Assembly: GCF_019693215.1 (NCBI RefSeq)
Contig: NZ_CP081183.1
Location: forward strand, 1,677,226 to 1,741,225
DNA length: 64,000 nucleotides
Direction: 5' to 3'
DNA from: Salinarchaeum sp. IM2453
GTDB taxonomy: Archaea; Halobacteriota; Halobacteria; Halobacteriales; Salinarchaeaceae
The notes under the pieces are model-generated. The model made no database searches. It was not told the DNA's origin and was given only the letters and a program-made list of their open reading frames with translations. The position numbers and the translations under genes were made by a program. Every line of letters starts with the position of its first letter. Positions within the stretch are counted from its first letter, which is position 1. Below, in pieces: positions 1 to 9,610 of this stretch.

Positions 1-479
1 AATTCAGCTGCAAGTGATTCTGCCTTTGATTCAGTTCGGTTTACAATATGGAACTCTGCACCTGCATCAGCGAGTGCAAATGCAACTGCTCTAGCAGCTC
101 CACCTGCTCCAATAATGACGGCTGTCCTGTCTTCAAGCGTGATATCGTGGTGCTTGAATGTTCGAATTACTCCTGTAATATCTGTATTATATCCTGTCGG
201 GGGGTCAGTGCTGAAGTCAATCGTATTTACAGCCCCTATCCGTTCTGCTGTTGGATCACACGTGACCTGTTCAAGTACATCTTGCTTGAACGGAATGGTC
301 ACGTTCAGGCCTTGGATACCAAGTGCCTGTGCTCCAGTAATCACAGATTCAATCGCCTCCGGTTCTGGCTCAAATGTTACATACCGTGCATTCATCCCTA
401 ACTCCTCGTACGCAGCTTCGTGCATCGGTGGAGACAATGAGTGCCCAACTGGATTCCCAATCAGACCATATACGTCCAT
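1..479 (-). CDS. aroE: Shikimate dehydrogenase (partial, C-terminus off the window)
   Basis: This gene reduces 3-dehydroshikimate to shikimate with NADPH in the aromatic amino acid pathway. Reading the minus strand from the ATG at 479, the protein opens with [17 protein letters not shown], the shikimate-binding N-terminus. It continues with NVTIPFK (catalytic Lys), AVNTI and YNTD, then the nucleotide-binding loop IGAGGAARA near residue 125 and NRT shortly after. The frame is open to the window edge, so about 160 residues of a protein usually near 270 are present. It is divergent from the gene at 574, with about 95 bp between them for both promoters. The family assignment is secure. Confidence 0.95.
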   Translation of the reverse strand, partial: MDVYGLIGNPVGHSLSPPMHEAAYEELGMNARYVTFEPEPEAIESVITGAQALGIQGLNVTIPFKQDVLEQVTCDPTAERIGAVNTIDFSTDPPTGYNTDITGVIRTFKHHDITLEDRTAVIIGAGGAARAVAFALADAGAEFHIVNRTESKAESLAAE

Positions 480-573
480 ATACGGGGATTTGTTACCGAG
501 CAAAAAGCACTGGCGGTCGACAATCAAAGCTGTGAAGGTGTAAACTCACGTATAGCAATATCAGTGATACCTT

Positions 574-1926
574 GTGATTGGGATTGTCGTCAGCCAGGCC
601 GACACTGCATCAGCTCACATCGGCGAACAACTTCGCGAGATATGTGACTGGGACACTCGGCGTGATCAGACACAGCCGGAGGCAGAGGGCGGGGGGACGG
701 TTTACTATACTGATTCATTCGAGATGCGGATGTTTGATGAGTGGCACCTTGAGCTTGAGAATGTCGCAGAACGATTTGATGATCCAGATCTCATTGTCTT
801 TCCGTCCCGGCATTCTGGAGAAACAGGAAAGCTACTTACAGCACATCACACCGGAAACTTTGGACCAGCAGAGTACGGTGGCATGCCACAGTCCTTTGCC
901 AAAGCTGCACCACATGCAACCAAACAAATACTGCACGAACTGGAGTCGGTGGCTCCAGAAGGCTACGATGTTGGCATGGAGTGTACACACCATGGACCGA
1001 CAACGGTTGGAGCACCATCTCTGTTTGTTGAAGTTGGCAGTGACACATCGCAATGGGAAGATCCGGCAGCGGCAAAAGCAGTAGCGAAGGCAATTCTGCA
1101 ACTGGAGGGTGTTTCACCACAGTCAGAACGACAAGTGGTCGGTATCGGCGGCGGTCACTATGCGCCCCGATTCACACGGATCGTCAAGGAAACTGACTGG
1201 GCTGTGGGGCATATTGCTGCAAACTGGTCGCTAGACGATCTCAAAGGCGGTACTGACACGCTCAGCAAAATCTTCGACCAGAGTGACACTGAGTATGTTG
1301 TGTTTGATGGTGAGCACCCAAATCTCCGTTCCCGACTTGAGGATCGTGGGTATACTCCGCTCAGTGAAACGTGGATCAGAGAAACAACTGACGTGCCATT
1401 GTCAGTAGTGGCGGAGGTCGAATCAACATTAGGTAGCACTGATTCTGGCACTCGATTTGGAACACAAGCTGCGAAGGTCCGCCCCGACGATATTGAGTAT
1501 CTATCCTTGCCAACCGATCTTATCGACACAATACAAGGCATTGATCGTGAGAGGACTCTTGGGCTACTCGACACACACTGTGTTGGATATACAACAGCCG
1601 AGAATGGGAACCGCGCCCGCTCCGATATTGCAATTAACACAACTGAACCTCGACATGGTGACACTGTGGTGCCGGCCGCATTAATCTCTGACATTGAAGA
1701 CGTACTCGTCGAGAAATACGACACGGTTACTGTAGAACAAACACGCATTCAGGTAGAATCGTCAGAATTTGACCCACAGAAAGCCCAAACATTCGGCGTT
1801 CCTGAAGGCCCAGCGTTTGGCAAATTAGCGAGCGGACAATCTGTTGAAGTTGATGGCCGGACAATCCCTCCCGAAGAAGTTTCGACCAAGACAACAACAA
1901 CGTTCGAACTTCCAGCCAACAGCTAG
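574..1926 (+). CDS. dtdA: D-aminoacyl-tRNA deacylase, archaeal DtdA (GEK1) type
   Basis: The predicted role is hydrolysis of D-amino acids wrongly attached to tRNA, a cytoplasmic proofreading step. The 450-residue protein starts at a GTG (574) with MIGIVVSQAD and contains the family signature GGGHYAPRF near residue 190 plus the His-rich segment ECTHHGPTTVG near residue 135. These match archaeal/plant DtdA rather than bacterial Dtd. The length is at the long end for the family, with a C-terminal extension after about residue 300 that is common in haloarchaea. The GTG start is chosen because no in-frame ATG lies upstream before a stop and the N-terminal beta strand begins there. It is monocistronic; the next gene lies 234 bp downstream. 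Confidence 0.88.
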   Translation: MIGIVVSQADTASAHIGEQLREICDWDTRRDQTQPEAEGGGTVYYTDSFEMRMFDEWHLELENVAERFDDPDLIVFPSRHSGETGKLLTAHHTGNFGPAEYGGMPQSFAKAAPHATKQILHELESVAPEGYDVGMECTHHGPTTVGAPSLFVEVGSDTSQWEDPAAAKAVAKAILQLEGVSPQSERQVVGIGGGHYAPRFTRIVKETDWAVGHIAANWSLDDLKGGTDTLSKIFDQSDTEYVVFDGEHPNLRSRLEDRGYTPLSETWIRETTDVPLSVVAEVESTLGSTDSGTRFGTQAAKVRPDDIEYLSLPTDLIDTIQGIDRERTLGLLDTHCVGYTTAENGNRARSDIAINTTEPRHGDTVVPAALISDIEDVLVEKYDTVTVEQTRIQVESSEFDPQKAQTFGVPEGPAFGKLASGQSVEVDGRTIPPEEVSTKTTTTFELPANS

Positions 1927-2160
1927 ATCATTCCAGACTTGCACCCCTTGCCGGTAACAGACTTATTGTAATACTTATTGTTTGTTGACAGTATGACTGA
2001 TATACACCGTATATTAGTGCTGCTTGCGTTTATTTACCTGTTACACACCTCAAGGAGCGATATTTAGCTCAATATTCACCTTCAGGAAGCGTTGTTCTGA
2101 AAGGAGCAGTACATCACTGAACGGGGGCCTTTTTATGTTCGGGAATACTAACCATGGGTA

Positions 2161-2901
2161 ATGCGACAACCACGATTTGACTCACAAATCTCTCAGCGCA
2201 TGGGCGGACAACAGCCGGACGATTCCATGACTGATCCTTTTTCTCCGGAAATTGGATCCCGGCCAAAGAATGACTACACGATGGAAGATCTCCAGAATGT
2301 GAACAAAACGGGAACTACTACAATTGGTATTACGACTGAAGACGGCGTTATCATTGCAACGGACCAGCGAGCCAGTCTTGCTGGACGATTTGTCTCGAAC
2401 AAAAACGTTCAGAAGGTTGAACAAATTCATCCAACTGCTGCCCTCACACTTGTTGGTTCTGTCGGTGGAGCACAATCCTTTATTTCGACACTCCGCGCTG
2501 AAGCGAATCTGTATGAAACGCGACGTGGCGAGCACATGAGCATGGAAGCGCTCTCAACACTTGCAGGTAACTTCGCACGCGGCGGGCCATTCTTCATGAT
2601 CAACCCAATCCTTGGTGGTGTCGATGATGAGGGTGCTCACGTTTACAGTATTGACCCAGCTGGCGGTGTAATGGAAGATGACTACACCGTAACTGGATCA
2701 GGCATGCAGCTTGCACACGGAACACTTGAGCAGCAATACGAAGAAGGCATGTCAAACGAAGAAGCAAAAACTGTTGCTGCTCGCGGTATTCAAAGCGCAG
2801 CAGAACGAGACACTGGATCTGGAAACGGTGTCTACCTTGCTGAGATCACCGAAGAAGGCGTCGAGATTCACGGACACGAAGAATACAGCGACGTCGTATA
2901 A
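2161..2901 (+). CDS. psmB: 20S proteasome beta subunit
   Basis: This is the catalytic beta subunit of the archaeal 20S proteasome. The N-terminal 51 residues look like a propeptide (acidic, low complexity). Autocleavage would fall between Gly51 and Thr52 in NKTGTTTIGI, exposing the nucleophile Thr. The catalytic Asp follows 16 residues later in IATDQRAS, with Lys residues in KNVQKV at the expected distance. The 246-residue length fits the family. A T-rich tract (CCTCTTTTCCTTTT, about 2938-2951) just after the gene is a plausible transcription stop. No alpha-subunit gene is adjacent, as is usual in haloarchaea. Confidence 0.96.
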   Translation: MRQPRFDSQISQRMGGQQPDDSMTDPFSPEIGSRPKNDYTMEDLQNVNKTGTTTIGITTEDGVIIATDQRASLAGRFVSNKNVQKVEQIHPTAALTLVGSVGGAQSFISTLRAEANLYETRRGEHMSMEALSTLAGNFARGGPFFMINPILGGVDDEGAHVYSIDPAGGVMEDDYTVTGSGMQLAHGTLEQQYEEGMSNEEAKTVAARGIQSAAERDTGSGNGVYLAEITEEGVEIHGHEEYSDVV

Positions 2902-3123
2902 CGTTACGGCTCAGCAGAAACGTCTGCTGTAGGTTGACCTCTTTTCCTTTTGGCGAGTAATCACCACTGAGCTACAGGTGGCCGTTCTGACAAACTTCTT
3001 TGGAATCTGCCTCTTGGACATAAAAAGCGAATATTGCACAAAAGCTGACTTGGTCTGTGAATGACTGTCCGGTTTTAGCAAAAAATCAAAATTATTAGAA
3101 ATACCAGCGACATATTTCTAAGT

Positions 3124-3393
3124 ATGTCTGACAACATCAACGTCGATGTCGAGGTTGAAGTTGAGGTTGAGCCAGACGAACTGGAGATTGAAGTCGGCAA
3201 GAAAAAAGAAGCAACAGCTGAGCTCGAAACCAACGGCCTCGAAATTGAGGTAGAGGTTGAAACAGAAATTGAAGAAGATTCAGACGACGGTGCTGCCGAA
3301 GATATCGAGAATGAAACTGAGGATGCAGTCGAAGATGCTGAAAATGAAACCGACGACGAAACTGAAAATGTCGAGAGTTCTGACGAGGATTAA
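3124..3393 (+). CDS. Small, extremely acidic low-complexity protein
   Basis: An 89-residue protein of unknown function. The N-terminal third alternates Val and Glu (DVEVEVEVEPDELEIEVG) around a short basic patch (GKKK). The C-terminal half is almost entirely Glu, Asp and Asn with three rough copies of an ENET/DDET motif. There is no Cys, membrane segment or signal peptide. The alternating VEVEVE pattern could form amphipathic beta strands; the tail is probably disordered. An ATG start with an AT-rich promoter-like tract upstream (AAATTATTAGAAATA near 3087-3101) and codon use like its neighbours support a real gene. It is flanked by psmB and a zinc protein on the same strand but with gaps of about 200 bp, so it is probably transcribed alone. 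Confidence 0.6.
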   Translation: MSDNINVDVEVEVEVEPDELEIEVGKKKEATAELETNGLEIEVEVETEIEEDSDDGAAEDIENETEDAVEDAENETDDETENVESSDED

Positions 3394-3575
3394 TTGACTC
3401 TTTAGATCGTACTCAGCGTGTCAGAGAATCAATCTCAGTCGGTCTGTAGAATCATGAACTGATCAACAGAAGCACAACGTGACGAGAGTGGTATTCGTAC
3501 TGGTATGCAGGATAGAAGGCGCGTATGAGTGGTGCACAACAATACTAATCTTCCGACAGATAGAATCTGTAGTCG

Positions 3576-3785
3576 ATGAATGAAAGCACTCCTTGTTGTC
3601 CGGATTGCGGTGTTAAAATGGAGGAAATGAAACTCCATGCAGGAGGGCATCAACTACGATTCGTCTCAGATGAGGGAAAAGATGGAATTCTTGGTTCGCT
3701 GGGAATGAAACAGCAATTTGATGCAAACGCATTCGTCTGCTCTGAGTGTGGGTTAAGCCGGTTGTACGCTGATCTTGATGAGTAG
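3576..3785 (+). CDS. Small zinc-binding protein with two CxxC pairs
   Basis: A 69-residue protein with two Cys pairs: CCPDCG at residues 7-12 and CSECG near residue 55, spaced as in a zinc ribbon. This is the architecture of the small CPxCG-type zinc proteins that are numerous in haloarchaea, several of which are regulatory. Nothing in the sequence gives the target. The start at 3576 is the only ATG ahead of the first Cys pair. Gene order gives no clear partner; the HD-domain gene lies 232 bp downstream on the same strand. Confidence 0.75.
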   Translation: MNESTPCCPDCGVKMEEMKLHAGGHQLRFVSDEGKDGILGSLGMKQQFDANAFVCSECGLSRLYADLDE

Positions 3786-4017
3786 ATAACTTGGGCTGAC
3801 GACCGGAAACACTGACCCGCTCTGGCCATAGTTTCGTGCTGACTACAAGTGCTAAGTCTTGCAGGTAGCTAGTAATAAGATTCGGATAGACAGACCGTGC
3901 GAACTTTTCTATGACACGCTCTTGTGATCGTAGGCAGTGGCGACACTCCTCTGTCTGTGATGCCTTTTTGCCCAAAGACACTTGCTGATGTCTATCTAAC
4001 TTTTACATGTTAATACC

Positions 4018-5238
4018 GTGAAAACGATCAAGGATAGCGTACATGGGCACATTGATGTTCAGGGTGTTGCACGGGACCTGCTGGATTCGTCAGCAGTACA
4101 GCGACTGCGGCGTATTCGACAGCTTGGGACTGTTTCACTGGTATATCCATCCGCAAATCATACACGCTTTGAGCATAGTATCGGCGTGTATCATCTTGTT
4201 GACCGATCGCTGTCACATCTGCCAATCCATGACCAACGTGCCGAAACATTACGCGCTGCTGGGCTACTGCATGATATCGGTCATGCACCATTTAGTCATA
4301 ATATCGAAGATGTTCTTGAACGACATATCGGCAAATCCCACGATGAAGTGGCAGACATCATCAACGGAACGGACATCGAACGGATACTCAAAGAACACGA
4401 TATCTCACCGACTGAAGTCATTAACCTAATCGTTGGAGATGGCCAATTCAGCGATCTGATCTCTGGAGAACTGGATGTTGATCGGATGGACTATTTGGTC
4501 CGTGACGCCCATCACACCGGTGTTCCATATGGCACAATTGACCATGAGCGGCTGGTCCGAGCCTTGACTTTTGAAAATGGGTCACTGGTTCTCTCAGAAG
4601 GCAACGTACAGACCGCAGAAAGCCTACTTATTGCCCGGGCGTTGATGAACCCGACTGTGTACAATCATCACGTTGCCAGGATCAGTAAATCGATCCTCCG
4701 TCAAGCTACTGACCAACTAATAGAGACAACTGATATTACTGCTGACGAAGTTCGCCGGATGGACGACCCTGCTCTGCGAACAGCCCTTCGTAATCATGCA
4801 CCGACGGAAGCGTATGCCAACCGGCTTGATACACGAACCCTCTTCAAGCGTGCACTGTGGGCAGAACTCTCTGATGTCCCAACTGATGTGCGCGAGGCTG
4901 ACCACGCACAGCAGCAACAGTGGGAACAACAAATTGCTGATCGAGCGGGCGTCGCGGAAACGGATGTGATTATTGATATCCCTGACCGACCAAGCATCAA
5001 AGAAAGTGGCTCACAGGTGATTGTCAACGGTGAAATACGGCCACTTGAACGAGAATCACCGCTGGTCGAAGCACTACGAGAAGTCCAGACATCTCAGTGG
5101 CGTCTTGGGGTGTACGCACCGGCTGATGTACGTGAACGCATCGGCCGGAAAGCAGCAGACGTACTCGGTATCGATATCGAGACGCTCATCAATGACATTC
5201 GTGGCTATCCTGCAACATTAGATGATTTCCGACAGTAA
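4018..5238 (+). CDS. HD-domain phosphohydrolase (dNTPase-like)
   Basis: A 406-residue metal-dependent phosphohydrolase of the HD superfamily, in the group that contains dNTP triphosphohydrolases and SAMHD1-like proteins. The metal ligands are visible: His in TRFEHSIG near residue 52, the HD pair in LLHDIGHAPFSH near residue 87, and the distal Asp in DVDRMDYLVRDA near residue 157. The N-terminus DSVHGHIDV is typical of this group. The start is GTG (GTGAAAACG); the frame fits the family N-terminus. The stop codon directly abuts the stop of the convergent biotin ligase gene (0 bp between them). The substrate cannot be read from sequence. Confidence 0.88.
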   Translation: MKTIKDSVHGHIDVQGVARDLLDSSAVQRLRRIRQLGTVSLVYPSANHTRFEHSIGVYHLVDRSLSHLPIHDQRAETLRAAGLLHDIGHAPFSHNIEDVLERHIGKSHDEVADIINGTDIERILKEHDISPTEVINLIVGDGQFSDLISGELDVDRMDYLVRDAHHTGVPYGTIDHERLVRALTFENGSLVLSEGNVQTAESLLIARALMNPTVYNHHVARISKSILRQATDQLIETTDITADEVRRMDDPALRTALRNHAPTEAYANRLDTRTLFKRALWAELSDVPTDVREADHAQQQQWEQQIADRAGVAETDVIIDIPDRPSIKESGSQVIVNGEIRPLERESPLVEALREVQTSQWRLGVYAPADVRERIGRKAADVLGIDIETLINDIRGYPATLDDFRQ

Positions 5239-6165
5239 CTACTGCTGTCGTAAGTGTTCACAGTCTCCGGCGCTCACCGATATTGTCTCATCTTCTGTTT
5301 CGATCAGCAGTGCTCCATTTTCTTCGATATCGACTGCCCGCCCCGTAACTTCTGTTCCTGGCTGCTGTATGCGAACTGGCCGATCAAGCGTCACTGCATA
5401 CTCGCGCCACCGTGCGGTGATCTGGTCAGGATGTTGATACAGTTCATAGAATCGATCAAGCACATCCCGGGTAAACGCGGCTCTATCAACTGTCCCAATC
5501 TGCTCTTGCAGGCTTGTTGCCCCCTCAGGAAGATCCTCAGCTCCGATGTTTGCATTGATACCGATACCAATTGCAACCCATGACACTCGATCAGCCTCTC
5601 CTTCCATCTCGGTAAGGATACCACTCAATTTTTCTTCACTGTCTCCGACCAACACATCATTCGGCCACTTAATCCCCGCATCAACCCCGCGTTCACGTGC
5701 TGCCTCTGTAACTGCAACTGCAGCAGCCAGTGTCAGTCGAGGCGTATGTACTGGCGGAAGATCTGGCCGAAGTAATATTGACATCCAGATTCCTCCAGAT
5801 GGAGATGACCACCCTCTATCAAGCCGTCCCTTTCCAGTTGTCTGCTCATCAGCAAGTACAACCATCTGCTCTTTTCCCTCAGCTGCCAACTCCCGAGCTC
5901 GGTTGTTAGTGCTGGTTACCGAATCTTCATATACAACAGTAAATGGTGCGTCAAGTTGATACTCGACAACCAGTCCGCCAAACTCTGGGGTACCCGCAAG
6001 TGTGTATCCAGAAGGCGCTGAATCAATCGTAAATCCTTGTTCCCGCAGTGCTTCGATATGCTTCCAAACGGCGGCTCGAGAGATATCCAGTTGCTCAGCT
6101 AATGCCGGTCCCGTTTGGGCCTCTGTTGCCAGTGCAAGAAGAATTTCCTTCCGGGTATCAGTCAT
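5239..6165 (-). CDS. birA: Bifunctional biotin--protein ligase / biotin operon repressor
   Basis: This enzyme activates biotin to biotinyl-AMP and transfers it to carboxylase carrier proteins; the N-terminal winged helix suggests it also binds DNA. With the ATG at 6165 the protein has 308 residues and begins MTDTRKEILLALATE. The helix-turn-helix covers about residues 1-60 (ISRAAVWKHIEAL). The ligase domain carries TTGKGRLDRGW (the biotin/ATP loop, usually GRGRRGR), PSGGIWMS and KWPNDVLV. An SH3-like C-terminal domain ends in SVSAGDCEHLR. A longer frame to 6225 exists but adds residues not expected in the family. It is divergent from tyrS with an 88-bp shared promoter region. Confidence 0.9.
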   Translation of the reverse strand: MTDTRKEILLALATEAQTGPALAEQLDISRAAVWKHIEALREQGFTIDSAPSGYTLAGTPEFGGLVVEYQLDAPFTVVYEDSVTSTNNRARELAAEGKEQMVVLADEQTTGKGRLDRGWSSPSGGIWMSILLRPDLPPVHTPRLTLAAAVAVTEAARERGVDAGIKWPNDVLVGDSEEKLSGILTEMEGEADRVSWVAIGIGINANIGAEDLPEGATSLQEQIGTVDRAAFTRDVLDRFYELYQHPDQITARWREYAVTLDRPVRIQQPGTEVTGRAVDIEENGALLIETEDETISVSAGDCEHLRQQ

Positions 6166-6253
6166 GTCGAGATATTGTACTGGAATTGCCTTGAGTATTT
6201 GCCGTTGAACGTACGACAAAACCACTAAATCATTGCCTGTCTTCCATCAGAAC

Positions 6254-7252
6254 ATGGGCACGTATGAGCTGATTACTCGGAATGCCGTTGAAGCGATCAC
6301 GGAGGAGGAGGTTCAGGAAATAGCTGAGGATCCAGATGGGAAAAAGGCGTATGTCGGGTACGAGCCCTCAGGAGTTCTGCATATTGGCCACCTGCTGACT
6401 GCAAACAAGCTGATCGAATTGCAAGAGGCCGGAATGGACATTGTCGTTTTACTTGCTGATGTTCATGCATACCTGAATGGCAAAGGAACGCTTGAGGAAA
6501 TTGATGCTATTGCCAAGCAAATGCGCGAACAGTTTTTGGCATACGGACTGGATGAAGACAACGTCGAATTTGTCTATGGATCATCATTCCAACTCTCTGA
6601 AGGGTACATGCTTGATCTCCATGAGATGGCAGTTTCAACATCGCTTAATCGCGCACAGCGAGCGATGGCCGAGCTTCAGAGCGATGAAACTGCAAAGGTC
6701 TCTCACGTAATGTACCCGCTTATGCAGGCACTGGATATCGAGTATCTGGATGTCGATCTAGCCGTTGGCGGCCTTGACCAGCGAAAGGTCCATATGCTCG
6801 CCAGAGAAGAACTGCCGTCAGTCGGCTATGAATCACCACCATGTCTGCATACTCCAATTCTTGCTGACTTGGAGACGGGCGTTGGCAAGATGTCCTCCTC
6901 GGATGGCGTTACAATCTCGATGGAAGAAACAACCGAAGATATTGAAGAGATCGTCAACAGTGCATATTGTCCACCAACGCGGGACCCAGAACCAGATGAT
7001 GATGGGAACGAACGGGAGAATCCTGTACTCCAACTCTTCCAGTATCATATCTTCCCACGGTTTGATTCGGTTACCGTTGAGCGACCGGACCAGTATGGTG
7101 GCAATGTGACCTACGAATCCTATGAGGCACTGGCAGAGGCACTTGAGTCTGGAGAACTGCATCCAGCAGATGCCAAATCAACGCTTGCAACATATCTCGA
7201 TGAACTAATTGAACCCGGCCGTCAACGTCTCAACGAAATCCGAGACGAATAA
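6254..7252 (+). CDS. tyrS: Tyrosyl-tRNA synthetase
   Basis: A class I aminoacyl-tRNA synthetase that charges tRNA-Tyr. The ATG at 6254 gives a 332-residue protein, the usual archaeal size. The HIGH motif appears as HIGHLLTANK near residue 42, and the KMSKS loop as KMSSSDG near residue 213. MDIVVLLADVHAYLNGKGT and MYPLMQALDIEYLDVDLAVGG (the latter split over the tyrosine pocket) match archaeal TyrRS better than TrpRS. An in-frame start 21 bp upstream (6233) adds seven residues but lacks family support. It is transcribed alone, divergent from birA. Confidence 0.92.
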   Translation: MGTYELITRNAVEAITEEEVQEIAEDPDGKKAYVGYEPSGVLHIGHLLTANKLIELQEAGMDIVVLLADVHAYLNGKGTLEEIDAIAKQMREQFLAYGLDEDNVEFVYGSSFQLSEGYMLDLHEMAVSTSLNRAQRAMAELQSDETAKVSHVMYPLMQALDIEYLDVDLAVGGLDQRKVHMLAREELPSVGYESPPCLHTPILADLETGVGKMSSSDGVTISMEETTEDIEEIVNSAYCPPTRDPEPDDDGNERENPVLQLFQYHIFPRFDSVTVERPDQYGGNVTYESYEALAEALESGELHPADAKSTLATYLDELIEPGRQRLNEIRDE

Positions 7253-7611
7253 GAATTAGAGACTAAACGCGTTATCCCTATTTTGACATCATAACTACAT
7301 AGCTTAGCCTCTGAAAATGACTTGTTTCACCGTGTCTCTGCGCATGATATCCAGTGGCATGGAAATGATAGCTCGGGCTCGATAGTATAATAAATATTAT
7401 ATTTATAGTATGCTTTTTAGTGGAGTCTTTGTTGGACTAATATGGCGACTTTCAGAAGCCATATTTGCATACTATTTGAAAATAATATGTGAATAAATTT
7501 GGATTATTTTAAAATACTATCAAAATACTATCCGACAAATTTGGCGAGTAAACTGGGATAGGATTTATATTCTGTAAATCAATATATACTTATGTGGAGG
7601 TGAATAGTAGG
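7253..7611. other. AT-rich intergenic region
   Basis: A 359-bp gap with no convincing gene. From about 7380 to 7600 it is markedly AT-rich (TATAATAAATATTATATTTATAGTATG and similar runs), unlike the flanking coding sequence. The distal part holds the promoter for the small membrane protein at 7612: TATATACTTATG near 7585, then GGAGGTG at 7596-7602, about 10 bp before the ATG, resembling a ribosome-binding site. The AT-rich core may simply be drifting non-coding DNA. Confidence 0.6.
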
Positions 7612-7848
7612 ATGTCCAACAGTGAGAAACACGTTCCTCGTACCGACCACAAACCAACCCTTTTGAACCGGCTCAGTCGCTACGATCTTCTGCTTTGGTC
7701 ATTCCCCATCCTCTTTGGGGTCGCGATTGGCACAGCTGCCCTGAGTCAGGTTCCAGGCGAGATTGCACTCCTCGCTGCTTCCGTTGCCGGTGCGTTGCTG
7801 ATGATTGAGGGCTTGTTCCGCAACCCGCCGGTACCTACCGACGAATAA
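7612..7848 (+). CDS. Small two-helix membrane protein
   Basis: A 78-residue protein with two predicted membrane helices, about residues 27-47 (LLLWSFPILFGVAIGTAAL) and 52-70 (EIALLAASVAGALLMIEGLF), joined by a tight turn. The N-terminus is basic and polar, and the C-terminus is short and acidic. Small proteins of this pattern are common conserved hypotheticals in haloarchaea. Function unknown. The ATG at 7612 is preferred over one six codons upstream because a GGAGGTG sequence lies about 10 bp before it. It precedes the photolyase gene by 99 bp on the same strand; co-transcription is possible. Confidence 0.65.
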   Translation: MSNSEKHVPRTDHKPTLLNRLSRYDLLLWSFPILFGVAIGTAALSQVPGEIALLAASVAGALLMIEGLFRNPPVPTDE

Positions 7849-7947
7849 CAGTACTTCGTCGATGCGTGCACGCCCAATCCTATAGTGAGATCTGTGCACT
7901 TCTCCTGGAGCGAGTCATTTACCCTCCTACATACCCGATATTATGGT

Positions 7948-9501
7948 ATGACTCAAGCAGGTGATGCTGATGGAGTCTTGGTTCTTGGAAATCAGCTAAC
8001 AACGCAAGTAGGACCACTTGCTGATCGTGATGCTGATGTTCCAGTTGTAATGGTTGAATCAAAAGCGGCTGGTCGGCGCGTTCCATATCATCCGCATCGA
8101 CTGGCGCTTGTCTACAGTGCGATGCGACACTTCAGAGAGCGGTTAGTGTCGCGTGGCTATGATGTCCACTATATCAAAGCCGATACCATGAAAGCGGGTC
8201 TATCGAAGGTATTCACGACAACGGATGTCGATTCACTTGTGACGATGTCCCCTCCGAAGCACGGTGATAAAGCAGAACTTGCTGATGCTGCCGACGCTGC
8301 TGGTGGTGAACTTTCTTTTGTTACCAACGAGCAGTTTATCATCTCTCCCTCGCTGTTTGACGAGTGGATGGACGACCCTCCGTACCGTCACGAAACGTTT
8401 TATCGGAAGGTACGAGAGCATACCGGCTATCTGATGGACGATGGCAATCCGGTTGGTGGTGAGTGGAATTATGATGATGAAAATCAGAAGACGCCACCAA
8501 AGGGATATCAGCCGTCGAAACCACCCACATACGAACCAGACGAAATTACCAATGACGTTCTGGAAATGATTGATGCAGAGTTTGATGGCAGTTACGAAGC
8601 GCCACCGTACGGTGGTAACTGGGCAGATCCAGAGCCGTTCCATTGGCCGGTTACCCGCGAACAAGCCCTTGATGCGCTTGATACCTTCATTGAAACCCGT
8701 CTTTCGGACTTTGGTCCATATCAGGATGCCATGGTTCAAGACGAGCCATTAATGAATCACTCGCTGTTATCACCGTTGCTCCACCTTGGGTTATTGCAAC
8801 CTGAGGAAGTAACAGAGCGGGCAATTAATGCTTATCATAACGACGACGATGTCCCACTAAACAGCGTTGAGGGCTTTATTCGGCAAATCATTGGCTGGCG
8901 AGAGTTTGTCCGACATATCTATCGACGGACAATGCCTGAGCTTGTCACCGAGAACCAGCTTCAGGCAACCCGACCGCTACCCGATAGCTTCTGGACTGGT
9001 GAAACGGATATGGAATGTCTTGCTGATGTCGTTGAGGGCGTTCGAAAACGTGGCTATGCCCATCACATTGAGCGGCTGATGATCGTTGCGAATTTTGCGA
9101 CGCTGGCAGGCATCAATCCAGCTGCATTGAATCGCTGGTTTGAAGCCGGCTTTGTTGATGGGTTTCACTGGGCGTCGACGCCAAATGTTGTGGGTATGGG
9201 AACGTACGGATCTGGTGTCATGTCTACGAAGCCGTACGTATCCAGTGCCAATTACGTTAACAAGATGAGCGATTACTGCTCTGATTGTAAGTACGACAAA
9301 GACGCGACAACTGGCATCAATGCCTGTCCGTTTAACACGCTGTACTGGAATTTCTTAGCTGAACACGAAGACCGACTGCGTTCAAATCACCGCATGGGGC
9401 TTGTCTATAGCCACCTTGATCGGAAGTCGGATGAGGAAATTACAGAGATTCAGTCACAAGCAAATGAGTATTTAGAGCAACTTGATAACTCGGCGCTGTA
9501 G
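7948..9501 (+). CDS. Cryptochrome/photolyase family protein, FeS-containing (PhrB-like)
   Basis: A 517-residue flavoprotein of the deoxyribodipyrimidine photolyase-related group, predicted to repair UV photoproducts using light. The N-terminal Rossmann-like domain starts VLVLGNQLT; the C-terminal half carries the FAD fold (EGFIRQIIGWREFVRHIYR, NPAALNRWFEAGFVDGFHWA). Four Cys in the expected order (one in ECLADV, then CSDC and a later Cys in NACPFN) match the 4Fe-4S ligands of FeS-type bacterial cryptochromes/photolyases, some of which repair (6-4) lesions. The ATG at 7948 gives the family start; an upstream in-frame start at 7885 adds 21 atypical residues. Repair versus light-sensing role is not decidable from sequence. 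Confidence 0.88.
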   Translation: MTQAGDADGVLVLGNQLTTQVGPLADRDADVPVVMVESKAAGRRVPYHPHRLALVYSAMRHFRERLVSRGYDVHYIKADTMKAGLSKVFTTTDVDSLVTMSPPKHGDKAELADAADAAGGELSFVTNEQFIISPSLFDEWMDDPPYRHETFYRKVREHTGYLMDDGNPVGGEWNYDDENQKTPPKGYQPSKPPTYEPDEITNDVLEMIDAEFDGSYEAPPYGGNWADPEPFHWPVTREQALDALDTFIETRLSDFGPYQDAMVQDEPLMNHSLLSPLLHLGLLQPEEVTERAINAYHNDDDVPLNSVEGFIRQIIGWREFVRHIYRRTMPELVTENQLQATRPLPDSFWTGETDMECLADVVEGVRKRGYAHHIERLMIVANFATLAGINPAALNRWFEAGFVDGFHWASTPNVVGMGTYGSGVMSTKPYVSSANYVNKMSDYCSDCKYDKDATTGINACPFNTLYWNFLAEHEDRLRSNHRMGLVYSHLDRKSDEEITEIQSQANEYLEQLDNSAL

Positions 9502-9610
9502 CTCAATTTCAGGTTAATCCCTGTATGCCTCGTTTGACATTCGTAATGGCTTCTATTGATTGGGAATTCTCTCTAACTGGTTAATCCCAAATCTCTGAGG
9601 TTAACCTCTT

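Noticed and set aside
832-1748. Minus-strand frames opposite the D-aminoacyl-tRNA deacylase gene
   Set aside because: They are antisense to a well-supported gene and show no family features.
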